A program made the translations under genes and the position numbers. Shown in pieces: positions 9,862 to 19,065 of a stretch of DNA of 64,000 bases. The notes below the pieces were generated by a model. The model saw only the letters and a program-made list of their open reading frames with translations, was not told where the DNA came from and ran no database searches. The stretch's first letter is position 1. Each line of letters opens with the position of its first letter. Source of the stretch: ENR-C587 sp942493235 (GTDB lineage Bacteria > Bacteroidota > Ignavibacteria > Kapaibacteriales > UBA2268); the NCBI GenBank assembly GCA_942493235.1, contig OW818676.1, forward strand, positions 4,092,001 to 4,156,000. Direction: 5' to 3'.

Positions 9862-10313
9862 GATTCACCTTTATTTGATTTACAACAAAAACAATTAACT
9901 ATCATTAAAAAAATACAATGGAGAAAGATGGTAATTTCACCTTTCTATTTTTTACGTGGTTTAGTATACGTAAATAGCATAATAAAATAATTAAATTTTT
10001 CAACTATACATTTTGTTAGGACTGTTAACAACTTTAAGACATCCACAAGATGAGGCAAATTTTTCAGGTAAACATTTTTACACATTAGGTGCTTAATTAA
10101 CAAGGTTTTGAAGGGTTGTTGCAATGCAACTTTAGAATCAATTATATTCTTTTTTTCTATAAATAGATTACAAAACGTTGTTAATAATCCCCAAAAGATT
10201 ATCTTTTCCTTTCGAAGATTTCTTTATCGTTCGGAAGGATTAACATCAATTTGTCTCATTTCAGATCAAAATAAATCAATTTATTGATTTCGAAGATATT
10301 CAAATAGTACAAA
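9862..10313. other. Intergenic region with weak hairpins only
   Basis: No gene is visible in this 452-bp spacer. It holds a small hairpin (GTTGC-AAT-GCAAC, 10118-10130) and a 9-bp stem with one wobble pair (CCTTTCGAA at 10208-10216 with TTCGGAAGG at 10230-10238). The promoter of the propeller gene must lie near 9870-9990 on the minus strand. The second hairpin might end transcription into or out of the neighbouring minus-strand gene, but has no T-tract. Confidence 0.45.
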
Positions 10314-11609
10314 TTAGAAATTATAGGCAACTCCATAATTCAGTCCGAGTTTAGTCGCATTATGGTTAGAACCGTCATTTTTATAATTCAGATTGCTCAA
10401 CTCTACACCGGCAGTTGTAGTAAACCCCGGTATCGGATTATAGCATAAGCCTACATTCACTCTACCGACCATCCCGCTTTTATTAGTACCGAGTACAACT
10501 TGACCAATAGGAAATATATCATTATTCCTCTTCATAGCATAGCGAACAGCAACGCCGATTGTTGTAAAGTCAACATTTTGGTCAGTGCTACTTAGCTCTT
10601 GGGAATTCTGGTATTTAATATTGCGATAATTAATTTCTTTAGTATTTACATTAAATGGCTCATCGCGAAAATCTACACCGGCAGCGAAATCTTCACTGAT
10701 TTGATATAGTATAGTAAGACCAACGTTAGACAGTTTTGCTGATTTCTTCTCTCCGCGATTAAAATAAACCGAATTCTTAAGCTCGACGATATATGAAGAT
10801 GATTTTTCAATATATCCAAGCTCTTCTTTAATTTGGTCCAATGATGGTATCGGTTGATAATAATAAAATTTATTTGAGAAATCAGTATTAGAAAAATCTG
10901 CATAACTAATACTATTAATACTATTAATACTATTAATACTATTTTTGTTATTTAATTGATAATTTGGCGAAGGCATTAGAGATGCAAAAGAAACAGTCTC
11001 TGCTAACTTTTCTTCAGCCGGCTCGGCGATCGTTACAGATTCTTTAATTGTTTCTGATGACTCGCTATTTAATATTGAAGACACAATCGGATATGAATTT
11101 GAATTACGATTGTAATTTGCATTATTTGTACTTTTATTTGTAATACTATTACTAATATTACTTGTTATATTATTACTTATTATATTATTATCAAAAGCCG
11201 AAGCACGTTTATCAGATTTAGTTTCGTGAGTTTGCTTATTGGCTGAATAATCGACAGGTGTATAATTTTTATTCAGCACGATAAAAAGCAGCAATATAGC
11301 AGCAGCAACCGATGCCGAATAATAATAAAACTTGCGAATTTTACTTTTGTTATTAACAGAATCGGAAGACGGAGAAAGTACTTCTTCCGATGGCATAGTA
11401 AAACCCAAAGAAGCGAATACTCCCTCTGTAGCTTGTTTGCTCGGAGTCAACTGATTAATATTAGCATTAATTGAATTAATGATAGTATTAAGCGATTTAT
11501 AATCCGAGCGAAGACTATCGTCAGAGGCAAGAGCTTGGTGCATTTCTTTTTCTTGCTCAGGGTCCAGCAGACAGTCTATTAAATCGGGTAATTTATCGTA
11601 ATAGTTCAT
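10314..11609 (-). CDS. Anti-sigma-like membrane protein fused to a C-terminal outer-membrane barrel-like domain
   Basis: This 431-residue protein starts 11 bp after an ECF sigma gene. The N terminus (about residues 1-80: LPDLIDCLLDPEQEKEMHQA and a helical region) resembles the cytoplasmic sigma-binding part of anti-sigma factors but has no zinc-binding HxxxCxxC. One membrane segment follows (about residues 91-111). Next comes a low-complexity Asn/Ser region, including a run of NSI triplets. The last 150 residues have alternating strands (GVAVRYAMK, GRVNVGLCYN, TTAGVELSNLN) and end in YGVAYNF, the terminal aromatic signal of outer-membrane barrels. An inner-membrane anchor and a barrel tail in one chain is odd, though the arrangement occurs in Bacteroidota. 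The barrel may bind or sense at the outer membrane and control the sigma factor. Confidence 0.65.
   Translation of the reverse strand: MNYYDKLPDLIDCLLDPEQEKEMHQALASDDSLRSDYKSLNTIINSINANINQLTPSKQATEGVFASLGFTMPSEEVLSPSSDSVNNKSKIRKFYYYSASVAAAILLLFIVLNKNYTPVDYSANKQTHETKSDKRASAFDNNIISNNITSNISNSITNKSTNNANYNRNSNSYPIVSSILNSESSETIKESVTIAEPAEEKLAETVSFASLMPSPNYQLNNKNSINSINSINSISYADFSNTDFSNKFYYYQPIPSLDQIKEELGYIEKSSSYIVELKNSVYFNRGEKKSAKLSNVGLTILYQISEDFAAGVDFRDEPFNVNTKEINYRNIKYQNSQELSSTDQNVDFTTIGVAVRYAMKRNNDIFPIGQVVLGTNKSGMVGRVNVGLCYNPIPGFTTTAGVELSNLNYKNDGSNHNATKLGLNYGVAYNF
10911..10946. repeat. In-frame 9-bp tandem repeat
   Basis: The unit ACTATTAAT occurs three times plus a degenerate fourth inside the anti-sigma/barrel gene. 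It encodes a run of Asn-Ser-Ile triplets in the linker between membrane segment and barrel. Because the unit is a multiple of three, copy-number change would alter linker length without a frameshift. Confidence 0.8.
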
Positions 11610-11620
11610 TTTATAACCTC

Positions 11621-12211
11621 TTATACCTTTATATAATCTTGAATATGAGGAGCCAATATATTTTTAACCATGTTTGTAGCTCTGCTAACCCTCTGTTTTG
11701 CATTACTAAGCGAAATATCGCATACATCGGCAATTTCTTCAAGTGATAATCCATCAAATCTTTTTAATATGAAAGCTTCTTTGTAAATATCGTCTAAGCA
11801 ATTGACCGCTGCTTGAATAATATCAAACAGTTCATTATTCTCGATAGTATTGAGTGCCGACGGCATAGCAATTTCTTCGAGCAAAATCGGGTCAATGTCT
11901 TCTGCAATGTGCGTTTTACGAGTTTTAGATGCTCTAAAATAATCAATTATTAAATTCCGAGCTATACTAAGTAAAAACGGCAGTACGCATTCAAGATCTT
12001 TACCGCTGGATACCGCCTGATAGAATTTAACCCAAGTCTGCTGAAATATGTCTTCTGCTTCTCTTTGATTTCTCAACTTAAACAAGCAGAACGCGTTCAG
12101 CTTTGTAGAATACCTGCTGTACAATACATAGAAAGCATTGTCCGATGTAGGTTTCGGCTTTCTCAATAGCTGAAGTAATTCTATGTCGCTATGTTTGCTA
12201 TAATTATTCAT
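11621..12211 (-). CDS. ECF-type RNA polymerase sigma-70 factor
   Basis: This 196-residue protein has sigma region 2 (about residues 25-95, with REAEDIFQQTWVKFYQAV and RNLIIDYFRASK) and region 4 (about 135-185, with EAFILKRFDGLSLEEIADVC and the recognition helix around SLSNAKQRVSRA). Regions 1.1 and 3 are absent, which defines a group 4 (extracytoplasmic function) sigma factor. It heads an operon with the membrane protein ending at 10314, the likely anti-sigma factor. It would direct RNA polymerase to a small regulon when released from the membrane partner. The target promoter cannot be told from this window, although autoregulation from the spacer upstream of 12211 is likely. Confidence 0.93.
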   Translation of the reverse strand: MNNYSKHSDIELLQLLRKPKPTSDNAFYVLYSRYSTKLNAFCLFKLRNQREAEDIFQQTWVKFYQAVSSGKDLECVLPFLLSIARNLIIDYFRASKTRKTHIAEDIDPILLEEIAMPSALNTIENNELFDIIQAAVNCLDDIYKEAFILKRFDGLSLEEIADVCDISLSNAKQRVSRATNMVKNILAPHIQDYIKV

Positions 12212-12424
12212 AATTATAATACTTATTTCAACAACTATTTATATAATACTCTCTAAACAAAAAAAAGTGACAGCTTTATTTTCCTTTTTCAAATAAAAAC
12301 AAAAATAATAGAAAATATTGAAATAATTCAATAATTCTTGCAAATATATTTTTTTCAAACTAAAAGATTTATTATATTGCTATCTATAGTACATAATATA
12401 ATGTAGTGGGTTGAGTTTAGTATA

Positions 12425-12499
12425 ATTGATATTACGAAGAATTGATATTATGAAAAATCGACATAATAATTGATATTATGATTGATATTACGAAGAATT
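12425..12499. repeat. Short direct repeats upstream of the hybrid kinase gene
   Basis: ATTGATATTACGAAGAATT occurs at 12425-12443 and again at 12481-12499. Between them are partial copies (AATTGATATTATGA) and further AATTGATATTA units. The cluster lies 75-150 bp upstream of the kinase start in a 364-bp divergent spacer shared with the ECF sigma gene. It could be an array of regulator-binding sites for either gene, or slippage-derived simple sequence. No other gene is seen in 12212-12575. Confidence 0.6.
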
Positions 12500-12575
12500 T
12501 CAATTACGACTAATTGAAATCATAATTAAATTTTCAAAAAGTTAAACAATTAGTTTTCACATTTATAAAAGTTAA

Positions 12576-15500
12576 ATGCAGGATAAAAATCTAAATATTG
12601 ATATTAAAGACTCAAGTAATGCTGAGCTTCTGATTCGATTATATCAGCTGGGTATCCAATGTAGTAATTTAAGTGAATTCTACACAAATTTCAGCAGTTT
12701 ACTATCTGATTATTTCGATTTTGACGCTATGCTCGTAGTCGATAATTCTTGTGTTTTAGACAATTACGAAATCGTTTATCAAGAGAATAACGTATCAGAC
12801 ATTATACCTTATGTACTGCCAATTGTTAGAAATGACTTACCCAATCAAGATAATAAGAATATTGAATTTATAAAAACTAATGATATATCTCCGCAGAAAT
12901 CTATTGCAATTATTAATATAGAAAGAAGTGAAAGCAAGACTTATTGTCATATATTTATTGAAAATAGCTCTGAATTCGGGTTTTCAAAAAATGATAAAAA
13001 GTTACTTTCTTCGATAGCCGATAGAATTGGGTCTGTTATCAATAAATTATTATTCGGAGCCGGAATTAATTTTCAGCAGAAAATTCAGAATATTTTAGAA
13101 TTTGTCTATGACTTCTCTATTATTTTCGATACTAACGGAATAGTATTATTTTCTAATCAGATAGCAAAAGATAAGCTCTCGCTATCTGACGACGAAGTAT
13201 ATACTATCGATGGGCTTTTTGAGACTAATTCCGGTATATTGGATTTTATTGATAATTCTCCCCGTAATACTAAAGAGATTTACACCGAATTGATTTCAGT
13301 TTATGGCAGACTGTATCCATCTAGAATACTTTTGACAAAGCTTCGACTGAATAACCAATTAATGATTTTTGCAATTGGTAAAGATATTAATGAAGAAGAA
13401 TATTATAGAAATTCCGAAATTAGAAATAATGCAGACAATCTACTATTTAAAACTATTGCCGATTTTATCTTAGATTTACTTGGCAAAGAAGATATAATGA
13501 AGTCAATAATGAATTTCTTACCTGATTTCGCAAAATTATTATTTGCCGATAGAATATTTCTTGCTTCGTTACAGAGCAATGTACCTAATAATAATTTTGA
13601 GATTATTGCTTCATTTATTGCAAATAAACATACTCCGGTAATCAAGAAATACGCTTCAATTAAAAGCTTTAATATACCCGAGAATTCTTCAATTATGGAA
13701 TCTTTTATTGAGCATAAACCAATAGAAATGACATTATCCGAATGCGATGATGATTACTTGCATTACTTCTCTTCTTATAATTTTAAATCTATACATTTAG
13801 TGCCGGTATTTGTTAATAGTAGATTATCTTCATTATTTGGTATAGTTGACGACACCGATGAAAGATATTGGACCGCCAACGAAGCAAATGCTCTAATTAT
13901 TATTGGCAATGCAATCGGTACGGCTTTAGAGCGAAAAGAAACTTATCAGCAGTTAGTGGTTGCCCGTGAAGCTGCCGAAGAATCTTTCAAATCGAAGTCG
14001 AATTTCTTATCTTGTATGAGCCATGAAATCAGAACCCCTCTAAATGGCATTATTGGCATGGCTGAATTACTACACATGACTGATATTAATAGCGAACAGC
14101 TTGAGTTTGTAGATACTATTCAGGAATCTGCAAATAAATTAGTTAATGTAGTAAACGACATTTTAGACTTGTCAAAAATTGATTCGGGAAGTTTGCAATT
14201 AGAAAATAAAACATTTAATTTTAGAGATTTAATTAAAAATACTGTTTATACTATTTCTACTGAAGCATTTAAAAAAGATATTGAAATTATTGTTGATATT
14301 GATAATAGGATACCTCCGGAATTAATTGGAGACTCACTTCGCTATCGGCAAGTTTTGACTAATATTATTGGAAATGCCGTAAAATATACTTTCTCCGGTG
14401 AAATTTTAATACAAGTTAAAATGCAGTTATTGAAGAATATGAAAATCGAAATTTCTACCTCGGTTAAAGATACCGGTTTAGGAATAGAAAAAGACAAATT
14501 AGAGTATATTTTTGAATCATTTTCTAAAGCTGATTATTCTACCGCAAGTACAAATCGCGGCACAGGAATAGGCTTAGCCATATCTCAAAAGATTATCGAG
14601 CTAATGGGCGGATCAATAACAGTGGATAGCACTTTAGGCAGCGGTAGTACTTTTGAATTTAAAACATATTTTAAAATCGCAGAGAACTTACATATTGATT
14701 ATTCCGATACCTATTCGATTAAGCAAGGTATAAATATTTTAATAGCCGAGGATAATACTACTTGCCGTAATATTTTGATTAAGTATTTGAGCGACTTTAC
14801 TGATAATATTTCTACTATCGATGATACCAATATGATATTTAATAATATCAGTGATTTAAAATCTATAGAATTCTATGATACTATTATTATTGATAGTTCA
14901 ATTAACAATAATAATGCAATTGAATTTATCTCTGATTTAAGAGATATTGAGTCAGATAAAATTCAAAACATTATTTTGCTTCTATCTGACGATTTATCCA
15001 CTCTTGAAAAAGAATTTGTTGACAGCAACAATGTAAACTGCATTCACAAACCTATCTTTCCGGAAGACTTATATAATTTCTTAAGTAATACTGTTCCGAT
15101 TAAAAACAAATCAAAAAATGAGATTATGAAAAACGACTTTATCGAAATCGAAAATAAAAATGGCTCTAATGACTTTACTGTCTTAGTTGCTGAAGATAAT
15201 TTATTTAATTTGAAACTTTCCATTACTTTACTGAAAAAGAAAAATTGGAATATTATTTCGGCTGAAAACGGCTTAGAAGCTGTTCAAAAGTACAAAGAAA
15301 ATAAAATTGACCTTGTGCTGCTTGATATTCAAATGCCGGAAATGAATGGGTACGAAGCCGCTAAATTAATCAGGGAGCATCAGCAAGAAACTAAGCACTT
15401 TGCTCCAATAATTGCTTTAACTGCTTATGCTATGAAAGGCGATAGAGAGAAAGCACTTAATTCCGGTATGGATGAGTATATGGCTAAACCTTTAGAACCA

Positions 15501-15902
15501 AACAAATTTTATGATATTCTCAATACTCAGATTATTAAATATAAAAATAAATCGAATCCTCATTTTTTATTTGAAGATTTAGTTAAAAGATTTAGTAATG
15601 ACCCATTTGCTCTAAGAACTCATTTAGAAAAATCAATTATTATGCTAAGGAAATATACTACCGAATTAAATGACTTTTTCAATTTGAGAGATTTTGAAAG
15701 TATTATTACATCTTCTAACTATTTGATTACTCAAATAGGTGAAGATTACTTCCCATATATTAATAATTCCATTGATGAGCTTTTAGAATCTTTAAATTCT
15801 AAAGATTTGGAAGCAATTAACCTTTCAAAAAATCATTTAATTGATGAAGTAGCAAGGTTTATTATTTATTATAAAGATACAATTATGCCAAAATTCGAAT
15901 AG
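12576..15902 (+). CDS. Hybrid sensor histidine kinase (GAF-like sensors, HisKA, HATPase, two receivers, degenerate Hpt)
   Basis: This 1108-residue soluble kinase has no membrane segments. Order: a GAF-like region (about 20-165), a PAS-like region (170-270), a second GAF domain (285-455), HisKA with the phospho-acceptor His in SCMSHEIRTPLNG near residue 483, and HATPase_c with IIGNAVKYT, DTGLGI and GTGIGLAI boxes (about 580-700). Receiver 1 (about 715-835) keeps the acidic pair, a candidate Asp (IIIDSS) and the Lys (HKP) but is otherwise diverged. Receiver 2 (about 866-990) is canonical: VAEDN, LLDIQMPEMNG with Asp near 915, LTAYAM and AKPLEP. The C-terminal 100 residues look like an Hpt domain whose His is replaced by Asn1048. 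It is followed after 27 bp by the glycosyltransferase gene, suggesting an operon. Confidence 0.93.
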   Translation: MQDKNLNIDIKDSSNAELLIRLYQLGIQCSNLSEFYTNFSSLLSDYFDFDAMLVVDNSCVLDNYEIVYQENNVSDIIPYVLPIVRNDLPNQDNKNIEFIKTNDISPQKSIAIINIERSESKTYCHIFIENSSEFGFSKNDKKLLSSIADRIGSVINKLLFGAGINFQQKIQNILEFVYDFSIIFDTNGIVLFSNQIAKDKLSLSDDEVYTIDGLFETNSGILDFIDNSPRNTKEIYTELISVYGRLYPSRILLTKLRLNNQLMIFAIGKDINEEEYYRNSEIRNNADNLLFKTIADFILDLLGKEDIMKSIMNFLPDFAKLLFADRIFLASLQSNVPNNNFEIIASFIANKHTPVIKKYASIKSFNIPENSSIMESFIEHKPIEMTLSECDDDYLHYFSSYNFKSIHLVPVFVNSRLSSLFGIVDDTDERYWTANEANALIIIGNAIGTALERKETYQQLVVAREAAEESFKSKSNFLSCMSHEIRTPLNGIIGMAELLHMTDINSEQLEFVDTIQESANKLVNVVNDILDLSKIDSGSLQLENKTFNFRDLIKNTVYTISTEAFKKDIEIIVDIDNRIPPELIGDSLRYRQVLTNIIGNAVKYTFSGEILIQVKMQLLKNMKIEISTSVKDTGLGIEKDKLEYIFESFSKADYSTASTNRGTGIGLAISQKIIELMGGSITVDSTLGSGSTFEFKTYFKIAENLHIDYSDTYSIKQGINILIAEDNTTCRNILIKYLSDFTDNISTIDDTNMIFNNISDLKSIEFYDTIIIDSSINNNNAIEFISDLRDIESDKIQNIILLLSDDLSTLEKEFVDSNNVNCIHKPIFPEDLYNFLSNTVPIKNKSKNEIMKNDFIEIENKNGSNDFTVLVAEDNLFNLKLSITLLKKKNWNIISAENGLEAVQKYKENKIDLVLLDIQMPEMNGYEAAKLIREHQQETKHFAPIIALTAYAMKGDREKALNSGMDEYMAKPLEPNKFYDILNTQIIKYKNKSNPHFLFEDLVKRFSNDPFALRTHLEKSIIMLRKYTTELNDFFNLRDFESIITSSNYLITQIGEDYFPYINNSIDELLESLNSKDLEAINLSKNHLIDEVARFIIYYKDTIMPKFE

Positions 15903-15929
15903 CTATGTATAGAGAGGATATTAAATAAA

Positions 15930-18236
15930 GTGGCAGATATTAAAACTGTTTCTGTTTGTATTATTGCAAAAAATGAAGAAAAACTTCTTGGTGACTGCTT
16001 AGAGTCTGTTGCTTCTGTTGCTAAAGAAATTGTATTAGTCGATACCGGCTCTGAAGATAACACTATTCCAATTGCAGAAAGTTTTAAATGTAAAATTATT
16101 CGTTCTAAATGGCAAGACGACTTTTCATTTTCTCGTAATATTGCTATTGATAATGCTAACGGAACTCATATTTTGTCAATTGATGCCGATGAGAGATTGC
16201 TCAATCCTCATTTATTAGTGCCTACTATTCAAAATTCTGACTCTACAGTAGGTGGCTGGTTAATCAAAGTAGTTTCTCAGGCAAGACGCTCTGACGGTGG
16301 CTCTGATACGTATATCAGTAATTTGCTTAGGCTCTTTAAGAATCACCCCGCATTAAGATTTAATGGGATTATTCACGAGCAAATAATTGATTCCATTATT
16401 AATCAAAACTTGCAGTTTAAAAACTCACCCTTGGAATTTGTTCACTTAGGATATAATTATCAGGTTGATAGGATGAAAGACAAACAGCTTCGAAATCTTA
16501 ATTTATTGAATAAAGCTATCGAAACAGACCCCAATAATGCTTATAATCTCTACCATAGAGCAAAAACATATCTTTCACTTCAGGAATTTCTTAAAGCAGA
16601 ACAAGATACTCAAAAAGTACTTGAATTAGCTGAAATCCATGGCTCAATTCGTCCTCAAGCTCTTAATTATGGTGGCATAATATCTTGTCAGCTTGGTAAT
16701 TATCAATTGGCTATTGATAGAGCAAAAGCATCTTTGCAATGTATTGCCGACCAATCTTTTGCATACTATATTTTAGGCGAGGCTTATTCTTATCTTGGTG
16801 ATTTTCAAAACGCACTTGATGCCTATTTGAATATGCAAATCCAACAGAATAATCAGAATCTATTAGCTTATATTGTCGGGGATTACTACCTCCCTACCGA
16901 GCAAGTCTTTTTCAAAATCGGGAAAAGCTATGTAGGACTGAAACTATATGATAAAGCTAATGATCAATTTATTGCAGGTAATAGAGTCAATCCTAAGGAT
17001 ACTAATAACCTGATAGGATTATCTAATGTAGCTTTTAAACAGAATAGATTTGCCGATGCCAGAAATTATTTAGAGCTTGCTCTTAGTTATGACCCATCTC
17101 GTACTGAAATCCATAAATATATTGAGCAATTAGATTCAGCTCAAAAAGCTTTTGATATATATCAACAAGAAAATAATGTAAAATTAAACATTGCTCAAGA
17201 TAATATTTCTCCAATTAAAAGCTCTGATAAACCACTAATTACTCTAAGCATGATAGTTAAAGACGAAGAAAACTACCTTCCTGCTTGCTTAGAAAGCATA
17301 CGTTCGGTAGTTGATGAAATTATTATTGTCGATACAGGTTCTACTGATAATACAAAATCAATTGCTGAAAAATACGGAGCAAAAGTATATGATTTCCCAT
17401 GGATAAATGATTTCTCTGCTGCTCGAAATTTCTCTCTTTCCAAATCTACCGGTGAATGGATTTTATACTTAGATGCAGACGAAAGATTATCCGAAAATAG
17501 CAGGATTATGATTAGGGAGTTGATTTCTAAATCGAACGAAAATATTGCCGCCTATATTTGCACTATTGAAAGCCTACATTTACAATTAGATGGTCAAACC
17601 GAAATGCACCGCGGTGGTTATCCTCGCTTATTCAGAAATTACGGGTATCCGAAAATTCAATTCCAAGGTAAAGTCCACGAACAGATTACTCCGTCGCTTT
17701 TTGCACTTAATAAATCTGTTGATTTTTCTGATATAATTATTCAGCATCTCGGATATGACACTTCGCGAGAAGTGATGGAGTCTAAAGTAAAAAGAAATTA
17801 TTCTATGCTGATAGAACACATAAAAGAAGAACCTCTCAATGCTTATTCTTGGTTTCAGATGGGTCAGACTTTAGCTCAAATGCACCTATTAAAAGAAGCT
17901 GAAGAAGCTATCAGAATGTCAATTAATATCGGAACTCTATCTGACTCCGTTTTTGCAAGTGCTGCCTCTACTCTTTCTCAAATTGTCGGCACTCAAAAGA
18001 AATTTGAAGAAGCTATTGTCTGGGCTGATAAATCATTAGAAAAAGCCCCTAATCAATTGTACGCACTCTTTCTAAAAGCTTATTCATATTTTTATTTAGG
18101 AAATATTGAAACAGCTAAAAGTATGTTTTTTGAAGTATTACGTAGGTCTAAGTCCATTTCCGGCGTACCACGAAGCGGATTTGACATTGTTATTCCCGAA
18201 GATAAAATATTAAAAGCTATTGATGATTGCAAGTAG
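15930..18236 (+). CDS. Double GT2 glycosyltransferase with TPR repeats
   Basis: This 768-residue protein has two copies of a family 2 glycosyltransferase domain, each followed by TPR helices. Copy 1 (about residues 1-230) has VSVCIIAKNEEKLLGDCLES, LVDTGSEDNT and DADERL. Copy 2 (about 434-630) has the matching LSMIVKDEENYLPACLES, IVDTGSTDNT and DADERL. Both keep the DxD-like nucleotide-sugar motif, so both may be active. TPR units occupy about 200-410 and 630-740. The start is GTG at 15930; the start region aligns with copy 2, supporting it. No membrane segment is present, so it acts in the cytoplasm, perhaps on a protein or lipid acceptor held by the TPRs. It probably arose by internal duplication of a GT2-TPR gene. 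Confidence 0.88.
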   Translation: MADIKTVSVCIIAKNEEKLLGDCLESVASVAKEIVLVDTGSEDNTIPIAESFKCKIIRSKWQDDFSFSRNIAIDNANGTHILSIDADERLLNPHLLVPTIQNSDSTVGGWLIKVVSQARRSDGGSDTYISNLLRLFKNHPALRFNGIIHEQIIDSIINQNLQFKNSPLEFVHLGYNYQVDRMKDKQLRNLNLLNKAIETDPNNAYNLYHRAKTYLSLQEFLKAEQDTQKVLELAEIHGSIRPQALNYGGIISCQLGNYQLAIDRAKASLQCIADQSFAYYILGEAYSYLGDFQNALDAYLNMQIQQNNQNLLAYIVGDYYLPTEQVFFKIGKSYVGLKLYDKANDQFIAGNRVNPKDTNNLIGLSNVAFKQNRFADARNYLELALSYDPSRTEIHKYIEQLDSAQKAFDIYQQENNVKLNIAQDNISPIKSSDKPLITLSMIVKDEENYLPACLESIRSVVDEIIIVDTGSTDNTKSIAEKYGAKVYDFPWINDFSAARNFSLSKSTGEWILYLDADERLSENSRIMIRELISKSNENIAAYICTIESLHLQLDGQTEMHRGGYPRLFRNYGYPKIQFQGKVHEQITPSLFALNKSVDFSDIIIQHLGYDTSREVMESKVKRNYSMLIEHIKEEPLNAYSWFQMGQTLAQMHLLKEAEEAIRMSINIGTLSDSVFASAASTLSQIVGTQKKFEEAIVWADKSLEKAPNQLYALFLKAYSYFYLGNIETAKSMFFEVLRRSKSISGVPRSGFDIVIPEDKILKAIDDCK

Positions 18237-18331
18237 TTATACCATTTACTAAACTAAACCTGTTGCAATACTCATAATTATTCATTTTACGCATACAATA
18301 GTCTGTAATAAATTAGTAATATTTCCAAATA

Positions 18332-18410
18332 GTCATTCCGAGTGTAACGATATTTCCAGAATTATCAATTAGTTAGCTTTGTCTGAATTCTTCACTTCGT
18401 TCCTAATGAC
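18332..18410. repeat. Dispersed imperfect palindrome, family P, copy 2 (diverged)
   Basis: One arm starts GTCATTCCGAGTGTAACGA and the other ends CTTCACTTCGTTCCTAATGAC. In orientation the copy is opposite to that at 4740: its right end plus outer flank (AATGACAACTTTTGGGACAGCCT) is the inverted form of the flank before 4740. It lies just downstream of the glycosyltransferase gene. Confidence 0.75.
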
Positions 18411-18464
18411 AACTTTTGGGACAGCCTTATGGAAGTATATTAACAACTTTCATTTACCAATATT

Positions 18465-18482
18465 CAACATCTAACGCTGTTG
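18465..18482. repeat. TAAC-loop hairpin, family H, copy 1
   Basis: CAACATC-TAAC-GCTGTTG has a 7-bp stem with one mismatch. It is flanked by ACCAATATT before and GAAG after, as in the other copies. About 90 bp further on, 18553-18586 (ATTTGCTTGACCACACATAATAGCGAA) is the same terminal sequence seen at the ends of the element at 39295-39586, so 18455-18586 appears to be one half of such an element. Confidence 0.7.
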
Positions 18483-18655
18483 GAAGAAAAGAACAACTTC
18501 CCACTTTCCTACTTTCAACTTTATAAATTTCTTCTATCAATGTTGGAAGGAAGATTTCTTTATTTGCTTGACCACACATAATAGCGAATAACCTGATTTT
18601 TGTGATTTTTGCATCAGTTTTAATCTGTATTTACATTTTCTTTAAGCACTCTTTA

Positions 18656-19053
18656 AGTCTGTTGCAAAACTATATAGTTTTCAATTCCTATTTATATAAC
18701 CCTACGCTAAAGAGGCTGTGTAAATACTGCCACAAGACGGCAAATATTATTCCCAGCACCATTCAAGTGGCTGACTAAATAATTGTCATTCTGAACGAAG
18801 TGAAGAATCCAGATAATCCTAACTTGTTGATAACTCTGGATTCTTCGTTACACTCAGAATGACGATTTTGAAATGCTTTTACTTTTTAGACAACCTCATC
18901 AGAGACTTTGAGTACTTTGTTTTTTTTGAAAAAACGGTAGCAATCAAAGGTTTTTACACAGCCTCTTTAGAGTAGGGTTGATAAGCACTTAGATGTTTGA
19001 AAATCTTTGGTAAATTAATATCAAATAAATATTTTGGACTTTTGCAACAGCCT
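18656..19053. mobile_element. Composite repeat element, family A, carrying a nested family P palindrome
   Basis: The outer arms (AGTCTGTTGCAAAACTATAT at 18656 and GGACTTTTGCAACAGCC ending at 19053) match, in reverse orientation, the arms of the element at 37339-37477. Inside them lies a second inverted repeat, 18700-18724 against 18951-18977, identical at 24 of 25 aligned bases (core CTAAAGAGGCTGTGTAAA). Inside that again is family P copy 3 (18785-18863). No ORF is present, so it would depend on a transposase elsewhere. With 18332-18586 it fills the 898-bp spacer 18237-19134. Confidence 0.75.
18785..18863. repeat. Dispersed imperfect palindrome, family P, copy 3 (best preserved)
   Basis: Left arm GTCATTCTGAACGAAGTGAAGAATCCAGA and right arm TCTGGATTCTTCGTTACACTCAGAATGAC pair at the outer 9 and inner 12 positions, with an 8-bp asymmetric block (GAACGAAG-side versus ACACT-side) between them and a spacer of about 20 bp at the tip. 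Confidence 0.8.
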
Positions 19054-19065
19054 TTCTTTATAAAA

